From Oricola nitratireducens (GTDB lineage: Bacteria; Pseudomonadota; Alphaproteobacteria; Rhizobiales; Rhizobiaceae): a DNA stretch of 64,000 nucleotides. The stretch covers positions 1-64,000 of the forward strand of contig NZ_JACZCS010000009.1 of NCBI RefSeq assembly GCF_014904745.1. Direction: 5' to 3'. The notes beneath the pieces are model-generated. The model had not been told where the DNA came from. It made no database searches and saw only the letters and a program-made list of their open reading frames with translations. Of this stretch, positions 1-10,138 are shown piece by piece (position 1 is the stretch's first letter; the number at the start of each line of letters is the position of its first letter). The position numbers and the translations under genes were made by a program.

Positions 1-342
1 GGATCAGGCCTGTCTTGGCCGAAGCCAATAATTATGACGCTATCTCGCCACCCGCGACTCTCCCGCGAAGCGGGTTCGTGCATGGGGCGCAAAGCCGCCG
101 TGAAACGAATGCCTGCTAGTCTAACTGACGCGGGGAAAAAGATGAAACCTTCCCAGCTCCCTCCTTCGCCACCATCGCGGCCAGTCACAACCCCTGACCG
201 CCTTCGCGCGTGATCCGCGAAATTGGCCCAAACGCCTGGCAACCGATGGCTCCATGGCGATGGGCGATTACCGCGGGGCATTGACTCCAGCGACGGGGGC
301 ATGCCGATGCGATCGCCGCCGTCGCCTGTCAATGCCCTCCTC
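1..342. other. Left-edge region without a recognised gene
   Basis: I see no convincing gene here. The open frames that cross it have atypical composition and no family resemblance. It may be the flank of the small-protein unit that begins at the palindrome at 343. Confidence 0.4.
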
Positions 343-362
343 GTAACGGCGTTATCAGTTAC
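343..362. repeat. GTAAC palindrome, copy 1
   Basis: The 20-bp sequence GTAACGGCGTTATCAGTTAC has inverted ends GTAAC/GTTAC. It belongs to a seven-copy family in the window. It lies 49 bp beyond the stop of the 48-residue protein at 412-558, and the same arrangement recurs at 10488-10507. Its function is unknown; an operator or recombination site are possibilities. Confidence 0.6.
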
Positions 363-411
363 GCGTCGGCGCGTTTCGATGTTCGGCTCGGCATGGGAGG
401 ACGCGGCCCCG

Positions 412-558
412 TCAATCGGCCCTCCTCCGATCGGCGGCGACCTTGTTCTCGGCCACCCTGATCCGGCGGCCGAGAAAAGCGAGATTCGCGTCACCCAGGT
501 TCGCGAGGAGCCGCTGGAGCCTCCTCAATTCCGGTTCCGTCAGCGTATCCAACTCCAT
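412..558 (-). CDS. 48-residue conserved small protein, copy 1
   Basis: The reading starts at ATG 558 and stops with TGA at 412, giving 48 residues. It begins MELDTLTEPELRRL, continues RLLANLGDANLAFLGRRIR and ends in a basic tail. It is very similar over its full length to the protein at 10598-10744, and most differences are conservative, so the frame is under protein-level selection. The N-terminal half is predicted helical (TEPELRRL, RLLANL) and the C-terminus is Arg-rich, which would suit a small nucleic-acid or protein binder. AAGG precedes the start. I do not recognise the family. Confidence 0.65.
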   Translation of the reverse strand: MELDTLTEPELRRLQRLLANLGDANLAFLGRRIRVAENKVAADRRRAD

Positions 559-663
559 CGCCGCGCCTTATCGGTCGTTGTTAATAGGATGATGATACTG
601 TCGACGAAATCATGTCATCGGCAGGCATTGAAACGGACCGGAAGGTATAAGACGGGAGACCGC

Positions 664-694
664 CGTTGGAGGCATTCGCAAATTGCCTCCAACG
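664..694. other. Conserved hairpin upstream of small-protein copy 1
   Basis: CGTTGGAGGCA at 664-674 and TGCCTCCAACG at 684-694 form a perfect 11-bp stem with a 9-base loop. A matching hairpin lies at 10861-10892 in the other copy of the unit. One stem pair changed from G:C to A:T on both sides, and another became a G:U wobble when read as + strand RNA. That supports a structured RNA or terminator on the + strand. No T tract follows. Confidence 0.5.
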
Positions 695-1044
695 GTGGCA
701 GCTACAGTTAAATTCCGAACTGACAGTAGCGGTTATGGCCACCACCTTGAGCGGCCATAACTAGATCGCAATTGGGGCGGCATCATGCGTCCGAAGCCGC
801 CATGCCGCGATCTAATGAACCGATCTTCTCACTATACAACGCAGACGGGACAAACAGCATCCACGCTCTGGCGAAGCCGTTGGAAACCATGGCTTCAGAC
901 GGCCTTCTGTCGCTCGCAAATTTCGAACGCATCCGTTTGACGAACTGGGAGGCACAGCATCCAGATTACATCGAATGGTGGATAATATCACCCACCACAT
1001 GCCACGTCGGTCGCCGCGTCGGAGACGGAATTCCGCCTTGCCGC
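695..1044. other. Gene-poor stretch before the TRIC gene
   Basis: No gene is supported in this stretch. It contains one copy of the TCACTATA-N8-ACGGGACAA motif (829-853). The long + strand frame that runs on into 1045-1695 is the antisense shadow of the TRIC gene. Confidence 0.4.
829..853. repeat. TCACTATA-N8-ACGGGACAA motif, copy A
   Basis: TCACTATA and ACGGGACAA are separated by exactly 8 bases. The same arrangement recurs at 13071-13095 and 24068-24092. On the - strand it reads TTGTCCCGT-N8-TATAGTGA, which looks promoter-like. However, the 11-base gap between TTGTCC and TATAGT is too short for a standard sigma-70 promoter. Confidence 0.5.
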
Positions 1045-1722
1045 TCAGTCATCATTGTCCTTGTCGGTGTCGACGGGATCCCGCCCGGGACGCGGCCGAA
1101 ACGTCGGCATCGACCAGCCGAAACTGATCGCGAGCACCCGCGCGAAAAAGGCCGCGGCCAGACCGGCGGCGGCGGCGGGAACGCGCCCGGCATCGAGATT
1201 GACCGTCAGAACATAGACGCATGCTCCGAAAACGGATGCCGTGACGTAGATTTCGCGGCGCAGGATGATCGAAGGCTCATGGCCGAGAATATCGCGGATG
1301 ATGCCGCCGACGGATGCCGTAATCACCCCCATGACGACGGCGATCACCGGAGCCGTGCCGATGTCGAGGCCTTTCGCGGTTCCGGCGATCGTGACCAGCG
1401 CCATGCCGAACGCGTCGAACCAGAGGATGAGCGTGTAGCGCGACTGGAACAGGTGCGACGTGAAATGCAGCACCGCCGCCGTCGCGAGGCAGGCGATCAC
1501 GATGCTCGGCCTCTCGATCCAGAAGACGGGAACGCCCAGCAGCAGGTCGCGCACCGTGCCCCCGCCGACACCGGTCACCACGGACAGCCACATGAAGCCG
1601 ATCACGTCCATCTGTTTTCGCGACGCGACGAGAGCGCCGGTTATCGCGAACACGATGGCCGAGAGAAGATCCATGGTTGTCAACAACTGCCGTAGGCCGC
1701 CGAAGTCGAGCCAGTTTTCCAA
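1045..1722 (-). CDS. TRIC/UPF0126 family membrane channel
   Basis: This 225-residue inner-membrane protein has about seven hydrophobic segments. It carries the two glycine-rich repeats typical of bacterial trimeric intracellular cation channels: GGGTVRDLLLG at residues 53-63 and GGIIRDILG at 139-147, each followed by an aromatic or proline break. The family conducts monovalent cations; bacterial members were formerly named UPF0126 or YicG/YadS. The C-terminus is a charged cytoplasmic tail ending in DTDKDNDD. Met17 (MDLLSAIVF) is an alternative start and is closer to the usual family N-terminus. The gene stands alone on the - strand. Confidence 0.88.
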   Translation of the reverse strand: MENWLDFGGLRQLLTTMDLLSAIVFAITGALVASRKQMDVIGFMWLSVVTGVGGGTVRDLLLGVPVFWIERPSIVIACLATAAVLHFTSHLFQSRYTLILWFDAFGMALVTIAGTAKGLDIGTAPVIAVVMGVITASVGGIIRDILGHEPSIILRREIYVTASVFGACVYVLTVNLDAGRVPAAAAGLAAAFFARVLAISFGWSMPTFRPRPGRDPVDTDKDNDD

Positions 1723-2177
1723 TCTTCAATCCTCCCCAGTGGGAACAGTATTGCGACGGCCAATGACAGAGGGGGCTCACATGCGAAGCAGCATGACGTA
1801 GCCGCCCATCGAAGGCCAATTTACAGTCTTGCCATCTACCGACACCGGTTGAACGAGGTCTTCACTTCGCAGCAACCCCGTCACGGATGCTAAGGGAAGT
1901 ATTGCGGAGCTTCGACCCACAACCCGAGCCACGCTCATCCACCGCTGTCCCACCTACGGCCCGAAGCACCGGAGCGGCCACCCTGATGCTTCTTTCCTTC
2001 AAGCGGAAAATCTCTCCAAAACGCTCCCGGAAACAAAATGTAATCTACCTCTATGAAAACGTGAAATGGGCTTCCCCGCTGGTGGTCATGGCCTAGCGGC
2101 TTCGGGTTGGCAGCGGTCTTGTCTCCACCAACCCGGTGCCCAAGATCACGCAGCGGCTCCGCACCCGCGGTCTCCAC
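1723..2177. other. Intergenic region between TRIC gene and alr
   Basis: No family-supported gene is seen. An AT-richer patch around 2000-2070 could hold the promoter for the leftward TRIC gene, but I cannot define -35 and -10 boxes with confidence. Confidence 0.4.
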
Positions 2178-3284
2178 CTAATTCCCGTGCGAATGCACAT
2201 ACTCGCGTGCAATCCGCTGCCCCAGCCCGCAAAGGACTTCGTAACCGATCGTACCGGCGGCGGCAGCGACCGCATCCACCGTTTGCCGACCGTTGATCAG
2301 ATCCAACTGGTCACCTTCACGCAAACGATCCGGCGGGATGCCACTCGCATCGACGGTGATGCTGTCCATGGATACCCGCCCCGCGAGCGGCAGGCATTTC
2401 TTGCCGTGAATCGCCCCCAGATCGACATGACGCATCCAGCCATCCGCGTAGCCGATCGAGATCACCGCCAGCCTCCGGTCCCGCGTCGCGCGGTAACGAT
2501 GGCCGTATCCGACGGAGACACCCTCGCCAACCTCCCTCACCTGCAACACCCGCGCCTTCAACGAGACCACGGGCCGCATCGGATTGTCGGCCCCGGGAAC
2601 CGGATTGATGCCGTAGAGCGCCGCTCCCGGCCTTGCGAGATTAAATCCGTACTCCCGACCGAGGAATATCCCGGACGAGTTGGCAAGGGATGCCGGGATT
2701 TGCGGGAAGAGAGACCGCAAGCCGCGAAACGCCTTCAACTGCGCCATATTCGCCGGGCTTGACGGCTCGTCCGCGCAGGCCAGGTGACTCATGAACAAGA
2801 CGGGGCGAATGCCGGACAGCAGATCCGGATTCCCCGCGATCGTCAGGACATCCTCCTTCGACAAGCCCAGCCGGGTCATTCCGGAATCGACCTGGACCGC
2901 CGCGTCCAGCGGAGCGCCTTGCCGACGCGCCTCGCGACGCCAGCGCTCGATCGCTCCCATGGTATTCACAACGGGCACCAGATTTGCCTTGACGGCCTCC
3001 GTTTCCGCGCCCGGCGGGATCCCGTTCAATACGAATATACCGACATCGTCGGCGAGCATCGCGCGCAGCGCCAGTCCCTCGCCGAGTGTCGCCACGAAGA
3101 AGGTGTCGCAACCCTCCTCCGTCAGGCGGCGCGCGACGGGACCCGCTCCGAGTCCGTACGCATCCGCCTTGACCACGGCGGCGCATCGGCCCGGGCCGGC
3201 CATCGTCGACAACGTCCGGTAATTCGCGGCGAGCGCGTCGAGGTCGACCGACAGGACCGCGCCGGACCGCGCCTGTCCGTTCAT
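2178..3284 (-). CDS. alr: Alanine racemase, catabolic dadX type
   Basis: This 368-residue PLP enzyme interconverts L- and D-alanine. The PLP-binding lysine is Lys39 in VVKADAYGLG. Tyr260 in VSVGYGHRY matches the second catalytic tyrosine of the family, and GRVSMD and SIGYADGW are the usual C-terminal barrel motifs. Its start overlaps the stop of the upstream dadA gene by 4 bp (ATGA), so the two are almost surely cotranscribed and coupled. Pairing with dadA suggests a role in D-amino acid catabolism, although it could also supply D-alanine for peptidoglycan if no other alr exists. Confidence 0.92.
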   Translation of the reverse strand: MNGQARSGAVLSVDLDALAANYRTLSTMAGPGRCAAVVKADAYGLGAGPVARRLTEEGCDTFFVATLGEGLALRAMLADDVGIFVLNGIPPGAETEAVKANLVPVVNTMGAIERWRREARRQGAPLDAAVQVDSGMTRLGLSKEDVLTIAGNPDLLSGIRPVLFMSHLACADEPSSPANMAQLKAFRGLRSLFPQIPASLANSSGIFLGREYGFNLARPGAALYGINPVPGADNPMRPVVSLKARVLQVREVGEGVSVGYGHRYRATRDRRLAVISIGYADGWMRHVDLGAIHGKKCLPLAGRVSMDSITVDASGIPPDRLREGDQLDLINGRQTVDAVAAAAGTIGYEVLCGLGQRIAREYVHSHGN

Positions 3285-4537
3285 GTCCTGTACCGCCTGA
3301 TGGAAAGCGACCGCATGTCGATCAAGGGTTCACGTCCGGAGACGAGATCGGCGAGAGCGCTTGCCGACCCGCAGGCCATGGTCCAGCCCAGCGTGCCGTG
3401 TCCGGTGTTGAGGTAGAGCCCGTCGATACCCGTCGGACCGACCAGCGGAGGTCCGTCCGGCGTCATCGGTCGAAGACCGGTCCAGAACATCGCGGCGCGC
3501 ATGTCGCCACCCGCCGGAAACAGCTGCCCAAAGGAATGTTCCAGCGCCGCCCTTCTTCCGGATCTGAGCCGCTGGTCGAACCCGGCGAGTTCGGCGGTTC
3601 CCCCCACGCGGATCCTGCCGCCCAGCCGAGTGATCGCCGTCTTGTAGGTTTCGTCCATGACGGTGGAAACCGGCGCGAATTCGGGATCGGCGACCGGGAT
3701 CGTCAGCGAGTACCCCTTCACGGGATAGACGGGAATCATGATGCCCAGCGGCGCCAGGAGCGCGGGGCTCCAGGAACCGAGCGCGACGACGCAGGCATCG
3801 AACATGCGTATGATGCCGCCGTGAACAACACCGGAGACCTTGTGGCCATCGGTGGCTATGCCCGTCACCTCGCTGTTCAGGCGGAACCGGACACCCTCGC
3901 GCCCCGCCAGTTCGGCGAGTTCCCTGGTAAACATCCGGCAATCGCCCGTTTCGTCGTCGGGAAGCCTCAAGCCTCCCGCCAGCGGCACGGTGGACGCGGA
4001 AAGTCCGGGCTCGGTCAGCAGGCATTCCTTCTCGCTCAGGACCTGGTGGGGAACTCCGAGCCTTTGCAGAACCTCCACGTCCCTGGCGACGCCATCGAGT
4101 TGCCGCCGGGTCCTGAAGAGCTGGAGCGTTCCCTGGTTTTTCTGGTCGTATTCGATGCCGGTCTTCCGCCGCAGTTGTCGCAGGCAATCACGGCTGTATT
4201 CCGCCAGCGGCACCATCCGGGACTTGTTGAGCGCGTACCGGTCGGCCGTGCAGTTGCGGAGCATTTCAAGCATCCAGCGCCACATCTTGATATCCAGCGT
4301 CGGTCGGATCGACAGGGGACCGTGGCGCATGGCGAGCCATTTCAAGGCCTTGAGCGGAATGCCCGGTCCCGCCCATGGAGACGAATAACCGGGCGACACC
4401 TGTCCGGCATTGGCGAAACTCGTTTCCTCGGCGACATCGGCCCGACGGTCGAACAACTCGACTTCGTGGCCGGCCATGACGAGATAGTACGCGGTGGTGA
4501 CACCGATCACCCCGCCCCCCAGAACCGCTACCTTCAT
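3281..4537 (-). CDS. dadA: D-amino acid dehydrogenase
   Basis: This 418-residue FAD enzyme of the DAO family oxidatively deaminates D-amino acids and passes electrons to the respiratory chain. The Rossmann FAD motif GGGVIG is at residues 7-12. The SFANAGQVSPGYSSPWAGPG region and the C-terminal GLYLNTGHGTLGWTMACG match DadA. It is the first gene of a two-gene operon with alr. GGAG lies 10-11 bases upstream of the ATG. Confidence 0.93.
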   Translation of the reverse strand: MKVAVLGGGVIGVTTAYYLVMAGHEVELFDRRADVAEETSFANAGQVSPGYSSPWAGPGIPLKALKWLAMRHGPLSIRPTLDIKMWRWMLEMLRNCTADRYALNKSRMVPLAEYSRDCLRQLRRKTGIEYDQKNQGTLQLFRTRRQLDGVARDVEVLQRLGVPHQVLSEKECLLTEPGLSASTVPLAGGLRLPDDETGDCRMFTRELAELAGREGVRFRLNSEVTGIATDGHKVSGVVHGGIIRMFDACVVALGSWSPALLAPLGIMIPVYPVKGYSLTIPVADPEFAPVSTVMDETYKTAITRLGGRIRVGGTAELAGFDQRLRSGRRAALEHSFGQLFPAGGDMRAAMFWTGLRPMTPDGPPLVGPTGIDGLYLNTGHGTLGWTMACGSASALADLVSGREPLIDMRSLSIRRYRT

Positions 4538-4807
4538 GCGATGAAGCTCCTGAAATTGGCCGCGCTCATGATTGCGCCCGTTGTTGTCGTGATTTTCCCG
4601 AATGCGATCTCGGGGCAGCCGCGCGCGGCGACCGCGCCCGGACAGCCATCCGCGTGACGGCGGATATCGGCATTTGGCAATGGCCGGTCTCCAGGCGCGA
4701 CGGCCGCAAGGAATGGGACGATCGCGGCGAAGATTTCACCGGACGAGACGAGCGGCGCCGCTTCGCCGATGGATAAGAGGGTACCGTGAACATGATTGCG
4801 CCCCGCC

Positions 4808-5353
4808 TCACGCCGCCGACGGCCCCGGATCTCCGGAACCGCCGGAGAAGGGCCTTGGACGATCGAACGATGGCGAGACATCCAGTCCGCCCGAGACCAC
4901 TCGAAACGCGGCGCGCCGGGAAGCGGGCAAGGAGGCGCGCGATGCCTCTTCCCGTTCCATGCGCGCCGCTTCGGGCTGATAGAGGACCCTCTCGAGTAGG
5001 ATGTGCTCTGTTTTGCCTTCGTCATCGCCGATGCTGATCGCCTGCCCCTCCCGCAATCCGAAAAGCGCGAGGCCCCGCAGGCTCGTCAACGGCAGCAGAA
5101 GGCCGACGGGCAAGGTCATCCGGTCATGGGACAAGACGCGGGTGTCGGCATCGCCGTGGTCGACCCGAAAGCAGATCCGACTGTTGAGCGTCGCGACGTT
5201 CGGCGGAACGTCATCGCGGAATAGGATATTGGCGGTATCCAACTTGCGGTACAGAAGCGCGCGCCACTTTCCGGATGTCGCGGAACAGCGGTCATGCAAT
5301 GCCTCAAGCATCGCAAAGTCCTTGGTGGTGAGAATGCAGGTATCGTGTCGCAT
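4808..5353 (-). CDS. Rnk/GreA-C-like RNA polymerase-binding protein with extended tail
   Basis: This 181-residue protein has about 125 residues like Rnk and the C-terminal domain of GreA/GreB. It includes an early helical segment (FAMLEALHDRC) and the FKBP-like strand set ending TSLRGLALFGLREGQAISI. Such proteins bind the RNA polymerase secondary channel region. Residues after about 130 are low-complexity and resemble no family, so the tail may come from a frame change near the old stop. It lies 140 bp downstream of a second Rnk-like gene in the same orientation. GGAG precedes the ATG at 5353. Confidence 0.75.
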   Translation of the reverse strand: MRHDTCILTTKDFAMLEALHDRCSATSGKWRALLYRKLDTANILFRDDVPPNVATLNSRICFRVDHGDADTRVLSHDRMTLPVGLLLPLTSLRGLALFGLREGQAISIGDDEGKTEHILLERVLYQPEAARMEREEASRASLPASRRAAFRVVSGGLDVSPSFDRPRPFSGGSGDPGPSAA

Positions 5354-5493
5354 CGTGAATCTCCAGCGGGCCCTTGTCGGGCACGGTCGTGAACTACGAA
5401 TGTGATGGGGTCCCCTGGCCGCCGGACGGAGGCGCAGGGGTTACGATCCTGCGAGCAGGCAGCCTCCGAAAAGCGCGAGACGCGATGGCAAGG

Positions 5494-5916
5494 TCATTGC
5501 CCTTGTCCGCCCGGTTCCGACACGCCCACGCTTTGCACCACGAGGCGGTGAACGCGTCCGTCCCGCGCGCGCCAGTCCATGGACTGTCCGCTGGACAGGC
5601 CGATCAGGGCCGCGCCGATCGGCGTGAGGATGGATATCCTGCCGGCGGAGATGTCGGCCCGCCCCGGATACACCAGGGTCACTTCGCGAACCTCTCCCGT
5701 CTCCGTTGCATATCGCACATGCGAGCCCATGCGTATGACGTCCTCAGCCAGGCGCGCATCGGGAACGATGCCCGCGCGGTCGAGTTCGGAAAACAGCACA
5801 TCGACGACTTCGGCGTTGCCCGCCTGAACGGTTTCCGCGAGACGCGTCAGCTTGTCGTGGTCCGTCCGACCGAGGGTAATGGTTGGTTTGCGAATTCTCG
5901 CGGCAACGGGGGCCAT
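5494..5916 (-). CDS. rnk: Nucleoside diphosphate kinase regulator (Rnk family)
   Basis: This 140-residue protein has an N-terminal helical part (HDKLTRLAETVQ) and a GreA-C/FKBP-like domain (residues about 55-130) with VTLVYPGRADISAGRISILTPIG and GLSSGQSMDW. Rnk binds RNA polymerase and influences nucleotide pools. I chose Met at 5916 because AGGAGG sits 6 bases upstream; an upstream in-frame Met at 5970 lacks such a site. The pair with 4808-5353 looks like an old tandem duplication. Confidence 0.85.
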   Translation of the reverse strand: MAPVAARIRKPTITLGRTDHDKLTRLAETVQAGNAEVVDVLFSELDRAGIVPDARLAEDVIRMGSHVRYATETGEVREVTLVYPGRADISAGRISILTPIGAALIGLSSGQSMDWRARDGRVHRLVVQSVGVSEPGGQGQ

Positions 5917-6291
5917 GTCGACCTCCTCGAAATAAGGCGTTCGCGTATTGCGCGATGCCGGATCCATCAATGTCGTGAAATGGTCGCTGTGCGGATTGGG
6001 CCGACTTGGGCGGTCTCGCCTATCCGCCTACCCCTCGACCGGGGCGCGACGCGACCGGCCGGGGGTCAGATTCCCGCGATCGGGCAGACCCTGTTCATGA
6101 TTTCGGTGAGGCGGCTGGAAATGAACATGTCACCAGAGGTGGGAAAATCTCGACGTAAAGTCAAGACGCAAGATCGAATAAGCGGAAATGACGCGGTCGG
6201 TCGAAATGAACGATAGATTTGAGGCGGGCTTCTACCGATCATTTCACCGGCCACGCCTTCAGTGCTCAGATGCCTCACCAAGCGCATGTTG
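5917..6291. other. Intergenic region between rnk and metH
   Basis: No gene is seen. The left part should hold the rnk promoter (leftward) and the right end holds the metH control region. I see no cobalamin or SAM riboswitch that I can support. Confidence 0.4.
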
Positions 6292-6311
6292 ACATAAACA
6301 TATCTTTATGT
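6292..6311. promoter_or_regulatory. Palindromic operator before metH, probable SahR site
   Basis: ACATAAACATATCTTTATGT is a 20-bp inverted repeat with one mismatched symmetric pair (ACATAAA/TTTATGT). It overlaps a TTGACA hexamer at 6289-6294 and lies 32 bp before the chosen metH start. SahR, an ArsR-family repressor that senses S-adenosylhomocysteine, is known to control metH and ahcY in proteobacteria through AT-rich palindromes of this sort. The assignment to SahR is inference. Confidence 0.6.
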
Positions 6312-6343
6312 GACGAAAAACCGTCAACATGAGGTGCAAATTG

Positions 6344-9300
6344 GTGAAGTCACATTCGCACGTCTCCGTGGACGCGCTGTTCGGTCCGTTGGAAACATCG
6401 AAAAGACCGGACTCGCGCTATGAGCTTCGGAAAGCCGCGCGAGAGCGAATTCTCGTCCTCGACGGCGCCATGGGCACCCAGATCCAGGGGCTTGGTTTCG
6501 GCGAGGATCATTTCCGCGGCGAACGCTTCGGCGGTTGTGCCTGCCATCAGCAGGGCAACAACGACCTCCTTATCCTGACTCAGCCGGACGCGATCGAAGA
6601 GATCCATTATCAATACGCGATGGCCGGCGCGGACATCCTCGAAACCAACACCTTCTCCTCGACGCGCATCGCGCAAGCCGACTACGGCATGGAGGGGATG
6701 GTCTACGAGCTGAACCGCGACGGCGCCCGGCTCGCCCGCCGCGCCGCGCTTCGCGCCGAGAAGCAGGACGGCAAGACGCGCTTCGTAGCCGGCGCCCTCG
6801 GTCCGACCAACCGCACGGCATCCATCTCGCCCGACGTCAACAATCCGGGATACCGGGCGGTCACCTTCGACGATCTGCGCCATGCCTATGGCGAACAACT
6901 GCGCGGCCTCATCGACGGCGGCTCGGATCTGATCCTGATCGAGACCATCTTCGATACACTCAACGCCAAGGCGGCGATCTTCGCCTGTTTCGAGATCTTC
7001 GATGAAAAGGGCATCGAAGTGCCGATCATGATCTCCGGCACGATCACCGACCTGTCCGGCCGGACTCTGTCGGGCCAGACGCCGACAGCCTTCTGGCATT
7101 CGGTACGTCATGCGAGGCCACTGACGATCGGGCTCAACTGCGCGCTCGGCGCCAACGCCATGCGGCCGCACCTCACGGAGTTGGCCGCCGTCGCCGACAC
7201 GCTGGTCTGCGCCTATCCCAACGCCGGCCTGCCCAACGAGATGGGCGAATATGACGAAAGCCCCGAAGCGATGGCGGCCCAAATCGATGGCTTTGCGCGT
7301 GAAGGGCTGGTCAACATCGTCGGCGGCTGCTGCGGCTCGACGCCCGAACACATCACCGCTATCGCCGCTGCCGTCGCCAAATACCCGCCGCGCCCGATTC
7401 CCGAGGTGAAGCCTTTGATGCGACTGTCGGGCCTCGAGCCCTTCACGCTTACCGAGGACATCCCTTTCGTCAATGTAGGCGAGCGCACAAACGTCACCGG
7501 CTCGGCGAAGTTCCGCAAGCTGATCACCGCCGGTGACTTCGCGACCGCGCTCGACGTAGCGCGCGATCAGGTCGAAAACGGTGCCCAGATCATCGACATC
7601 AACATGGACGAGGGACTGATCGATTCGCAAAAAGCGATGATCGATTTCCTCAACCTCGTCGCCGCCGAACCCGACATCGCCCGCGTGCCGGTGATGATCG
7701 ATTCCTCAAAATGGGAGATCATCGAGTCTGGCCTGAAATGCGTCCAAGGCAAGCCGGTCATCAACTCCATCTCCATGAAGGAGGGCGAAGACGCGTTCCT
7801 GAAGCAAGCGAAACTTTGCCGAGCCTATGGCGCCGCCGTCGTCGTCATGGCCTTCGACGAGAAGGGCCAGGCCGATACGAAGGAACGCAAGGTCGAGATC
7901 TCCCGCCGCGCCTACGAGCTCCTGACGGAAAAGGCCGGCATGGCGCCGGAGGATATCATCTTCGACCCCAATATCTTCGCAGTCGCCACCGGCATCGAGG
8001 AGCATGATGATTACGGCCGCGCCTTCATCGAAGCCGCGCGCGAGATAACGCAGACCATGCCCGGTGTCCACGTCTCGGGCGGCGTGTCTAACCTGTCGTT
8101 CTCCTTCCGCGGCAACGAACCCGTTCGCGAAGCAATGCATGCGGTGTTCCTCTACCACGCGATCCAGGCCGGTATGGACATGGGCATCGTCAATGCCGGT
8201 CAGCTCGCCGTCTACGAGACGATCGACGAGGAACTGCGCGAGGCCTGCGAGGACGTGGTGCTCAACCGCGAGCCGAAGGGCGACGGTACCGCGACCGAGC
8301 GGCTGCTCGACCTCGCCGAGCGCTACAGGGGGACGGGCGGGCGCGAGGCGCGCGAGAAAGACCTGGGCTGGCGCGAATGGCCGGTCGAGAAGCGGCTCTC
8401 GCACGCCCTGGTCAACGGCATCACCGACCATATCGACGCCGACGTCGAGGAGGCCCGGCTGGCCGCCGCCAAGCCGCTCGAGGTTATCGAGGGCCCGCTG
8501 ATGGCGGGCATGAATGTGGTCGGCGATCTGTTCGGCTCGGGCAAGATGTTCCTGCCGCAGGTCGTGAAATCCGCTCGCGTGATGAAACAGGCCGTCGCCC
8601 ACCTGCTCCCCTACATTGAGGAAGAGAAGCGCCTCAACGGCGGCGGCGACAGGAGCAGCACCGGCAAGATCCTGATGGCGACCGTCAAGGGCGACGTTCA
8701 TGACATCGGCAAGAACATCGTCGGCGTCGTGCTCGCCTGCAACAACTACGAGATCATCGATCTCGGCGTGATGGTGCCGTGCGAGAAGATTCTCGAGGTC
8801 GCGCGCGAGGAGAAAGTCGACATCATCGGATTGTCGGGACTGATCACGCCGTCCCTCGACGAGATGGTCCACGTCGCCTCGGAACTGGAACGCGAGGGCT
8901 TTGACATCCCGCTGCTGATCGGCGGCGCGACAACGAACCGCGTGCACACGGCGGTAAAGGTCCATCCGCGTTACGCGCGCGGCCAAGCCGTCCATGTCAA
9001 TGACGCCAGCCGCGCGGTCGGCGTCGTATCCAGCCTTCTGTCGCCGCAAGCAAGGCCCGGCTATGTCGATACCGTTCGCGCCGAATATCGCAAGGTAGCT
9101 GATGCCCACGCCCGCTCAGAGGCGGAGAAGCGGCGCCTGCCACTAGCGCGTGCCCGCGAAAACGCGTTTAGGACAGACTGGCCGTCCTACGAGCCGCCGC
9201 GTCCGTCATTCCTCGGCACGCGTGTCTTCGAAACCTGGGACCTGGCCGAACTCGCCCGCTACATCGACTGGACGCCCTTCTTCCAGACCTGGGAGCTTAA

Positions 9301-10138
9301 GGGACGCTATCCAAAGATCCTCGAGGACGACAAACAGGGATCCGCCGCCCGCGCCCTTTTCGACGACGCGCGGGCGATGCTGAAGAAGATCATCGATGAG
9401 AAATGGTTCGCGCCGAAGGCGGTGATCGGTTTCTGGCCGGCAAATGCCGTCGGCGATGATATCCGGCTTTACGCCGATGACGAGCGAAAGGACGATTTGG
9501 CGACCTTCTTCACCCTGCGCCAACAGCTTTCGAAGCGCGACGGCCGGCCGAACATGGCGCTGGCCGATTTCGTCGCGCCGACCGACAGCGGAAAGGCGGA
9601 TTATCTCGGCGGCTTCGTCGTTACGGCGGGCATCGAGGAGGCGGCGATCGCGGAACGCTTCGAGCGCGCAAACGACGACTATTCCTCGATCATGGTCAAG
9701 GCATTGGCCGACCGTTTCGCCGAGGCTTTCGCCGAGCGCATGCACGAGCGCGTCCGCACTGAATACTGGGGCTATGCCAAGGACGAGGCGCTCTCACCGG
9801 GGGAACTGATCACGGAAAGCTATCGCGGCATCCGCCCCGCGCCCGGCTATCCCGCCCAGCCCGACCACACCGAAAAGACAACGCTGTTTCGCCTGCTCGA
9901 TGCCGAGGATAGGATCGGCGTGCAACTCACCGAGAGTTTCGCCATGTGGCCGGGCTCGTCGGTGTCGGGGTTATATTTCGCGCATCCGGAGAGCCATTAT
10001 TTCGGGGTCGCCAAGGTCGAACGAGACCAGGTCGAAGATTACGCCGCGCGAAAGGACATGCCAATGCAAGACATCGAACGTTGGCTGGGGCCGATCCTCA
10101 ACTATGTTCCGGCACCCGTCGCCGAAGCAGCGGAATGA
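6344..10138 (+). CDS. metH: Cobalamin-dependent methionine synthase
   Basis: This full-length four-module enzyme of about 1264 residues methylates homocysteine using methyltetrahydrofolate and B12. In order it has a homocysteine-binding barrel with zinc cysteines (GLNCALGA near 264 and GGCCGS near 327), a pterin-binding barrel beginning at [11 protein letters not shown], a B12 cap, the cobalamin-binding DVHDIGKN near 783, and a C-terminal reactivation domain with [15 protein letters not shown] prefer GTG 6344 because GAGGTG lies 7 bases upstream; ATG 6329 is in frame but lacks a ribosome site. It can use one-carbon units released by the sarcosine island downstream. Confidence 0.95.
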   Translation: MKSHSHVSVDALFGPLETSKRPDSRYELRKAARERILVLDGAMGTQIQGLGFGEDHFRGERFGGCACHQQGNNDLLILTQPDAIEEIHYQYAMAGADILETNTFSSTRIAQADYGMEGMVYELNRDGARLARRAALRAEKQDGKTRFVAGALGPTNRTASISPDVNNPGYRAVTFDDLRHAYGEQLRGLIDGGSDLILIETIFDTLNAKAAIFACFEIFDEKGIEVPIMISGTITDLSGRTLSGQTPTAFWHSVRHARPLTIGLNCALGANAMRPHLTELAAVADTLVCAYPNAGLPNEMGEYDESPEAMAAQIDGFAREGLVNIVGGCCGSTPEHITAIAAAVAKYPPRPIPEVKPLMRLSGLEPFTLTEDIPFVNVGERTNVTGSAKFRKLITAGDFATALDVARDQVENGAQIIDINMDEGLIDSQKAMIDFLNLVAAEPDIARVPVMIDSSKWEIIESGLKCVQGKPVINSISMKEGEDAFLKQAKLCRAYGAAVVVMAFDEKGQADTKERKVEISRRAYELLTEKAGMAPEDIIFDPNIFAVATGIEEHDDYGRAFIEAAREITQTMPGVHVSGGVSNLSFSFRGNEPVREAMHAVFLYHAIQAGMDMGIVNAGQLAVYETIDEELREACEDVVLNREPKGDGTATERLLDLAERYRGTGGREAREKDLGWREWPVEKRLSHALVNGITDHIDADVEEARLAAAKPLEVIEGPLMAGMNVVGDLFGSGKMFLPQVVKSARVMKQAVAHLLPYIEEEKRLNGGGDRSSTGKILMATVKGDVHDIGKNIVGVVLACNNYEIIDLGVMVPCEKILEVAREEKVDIIGLSGLITPSLDEMVHVASELEREGFDIPLLIGGATTNRVHTAVKVHPRYARGQAVHVNDASRAVGVVSSLLSPQARPGYVDTVRAEYRKVADAHARSEAEKRRLPLARARENAFRTDWPSYEPPRPSFLGTRVFETWDLAELARYIDWTPFFQTWELKGRYPKILEDDKQGSAARALFDDARAMLKKIIDEKWFAPKAVIGFWPANAVGDDIRLYADDERKDDLATFFTLRQQLSKRDGRPNMALADFVAPTDSGKADYLGGFVVTAGIEEAAIAERFERANDDYSSIMVKALADRFAEAFAERMHERVRTEYWGYAKDEALSPGELITESYRGIRPAPGYPAQPDHTEKTTLFRLLDAEDRIGVQLTESFAMWPGSSVSGLYFAHPESHYFGVAKVERDQVEDYAARKDMPMQDIERWLGPILNYVPAPVAEAAE

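Noticed and set aside
223-711. Long + strand open frame over the first small-protein unit
   Set aside because: The conserved product lies on the opposite strand, and the + frame is broken in the second copy of the unit.
829-853. Standard sigma-70 promoter reading of the TTGTCC...TATAGT motif
   Set aside because: The spacer is 11 bases instead of about 17, and two of the three copies have no suitable downstream gene.
772-1695. 307-codon + strand open frame
   Set aside because: It is antisense to the TRIC membrane gene and rich in His, Arg and Asp as expected of a GC-rich shadow frame.
3398-4657. 419-codon + strand open frame
   Set aside because: It is antisense to dadA, which has full family support.
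4538-4807. Small open frames between dadA and the Rnk-like gene
   Set aside because: They show no family resemblance, have Ser/Arg-rich shadow-like composition and lack ribosome sites.
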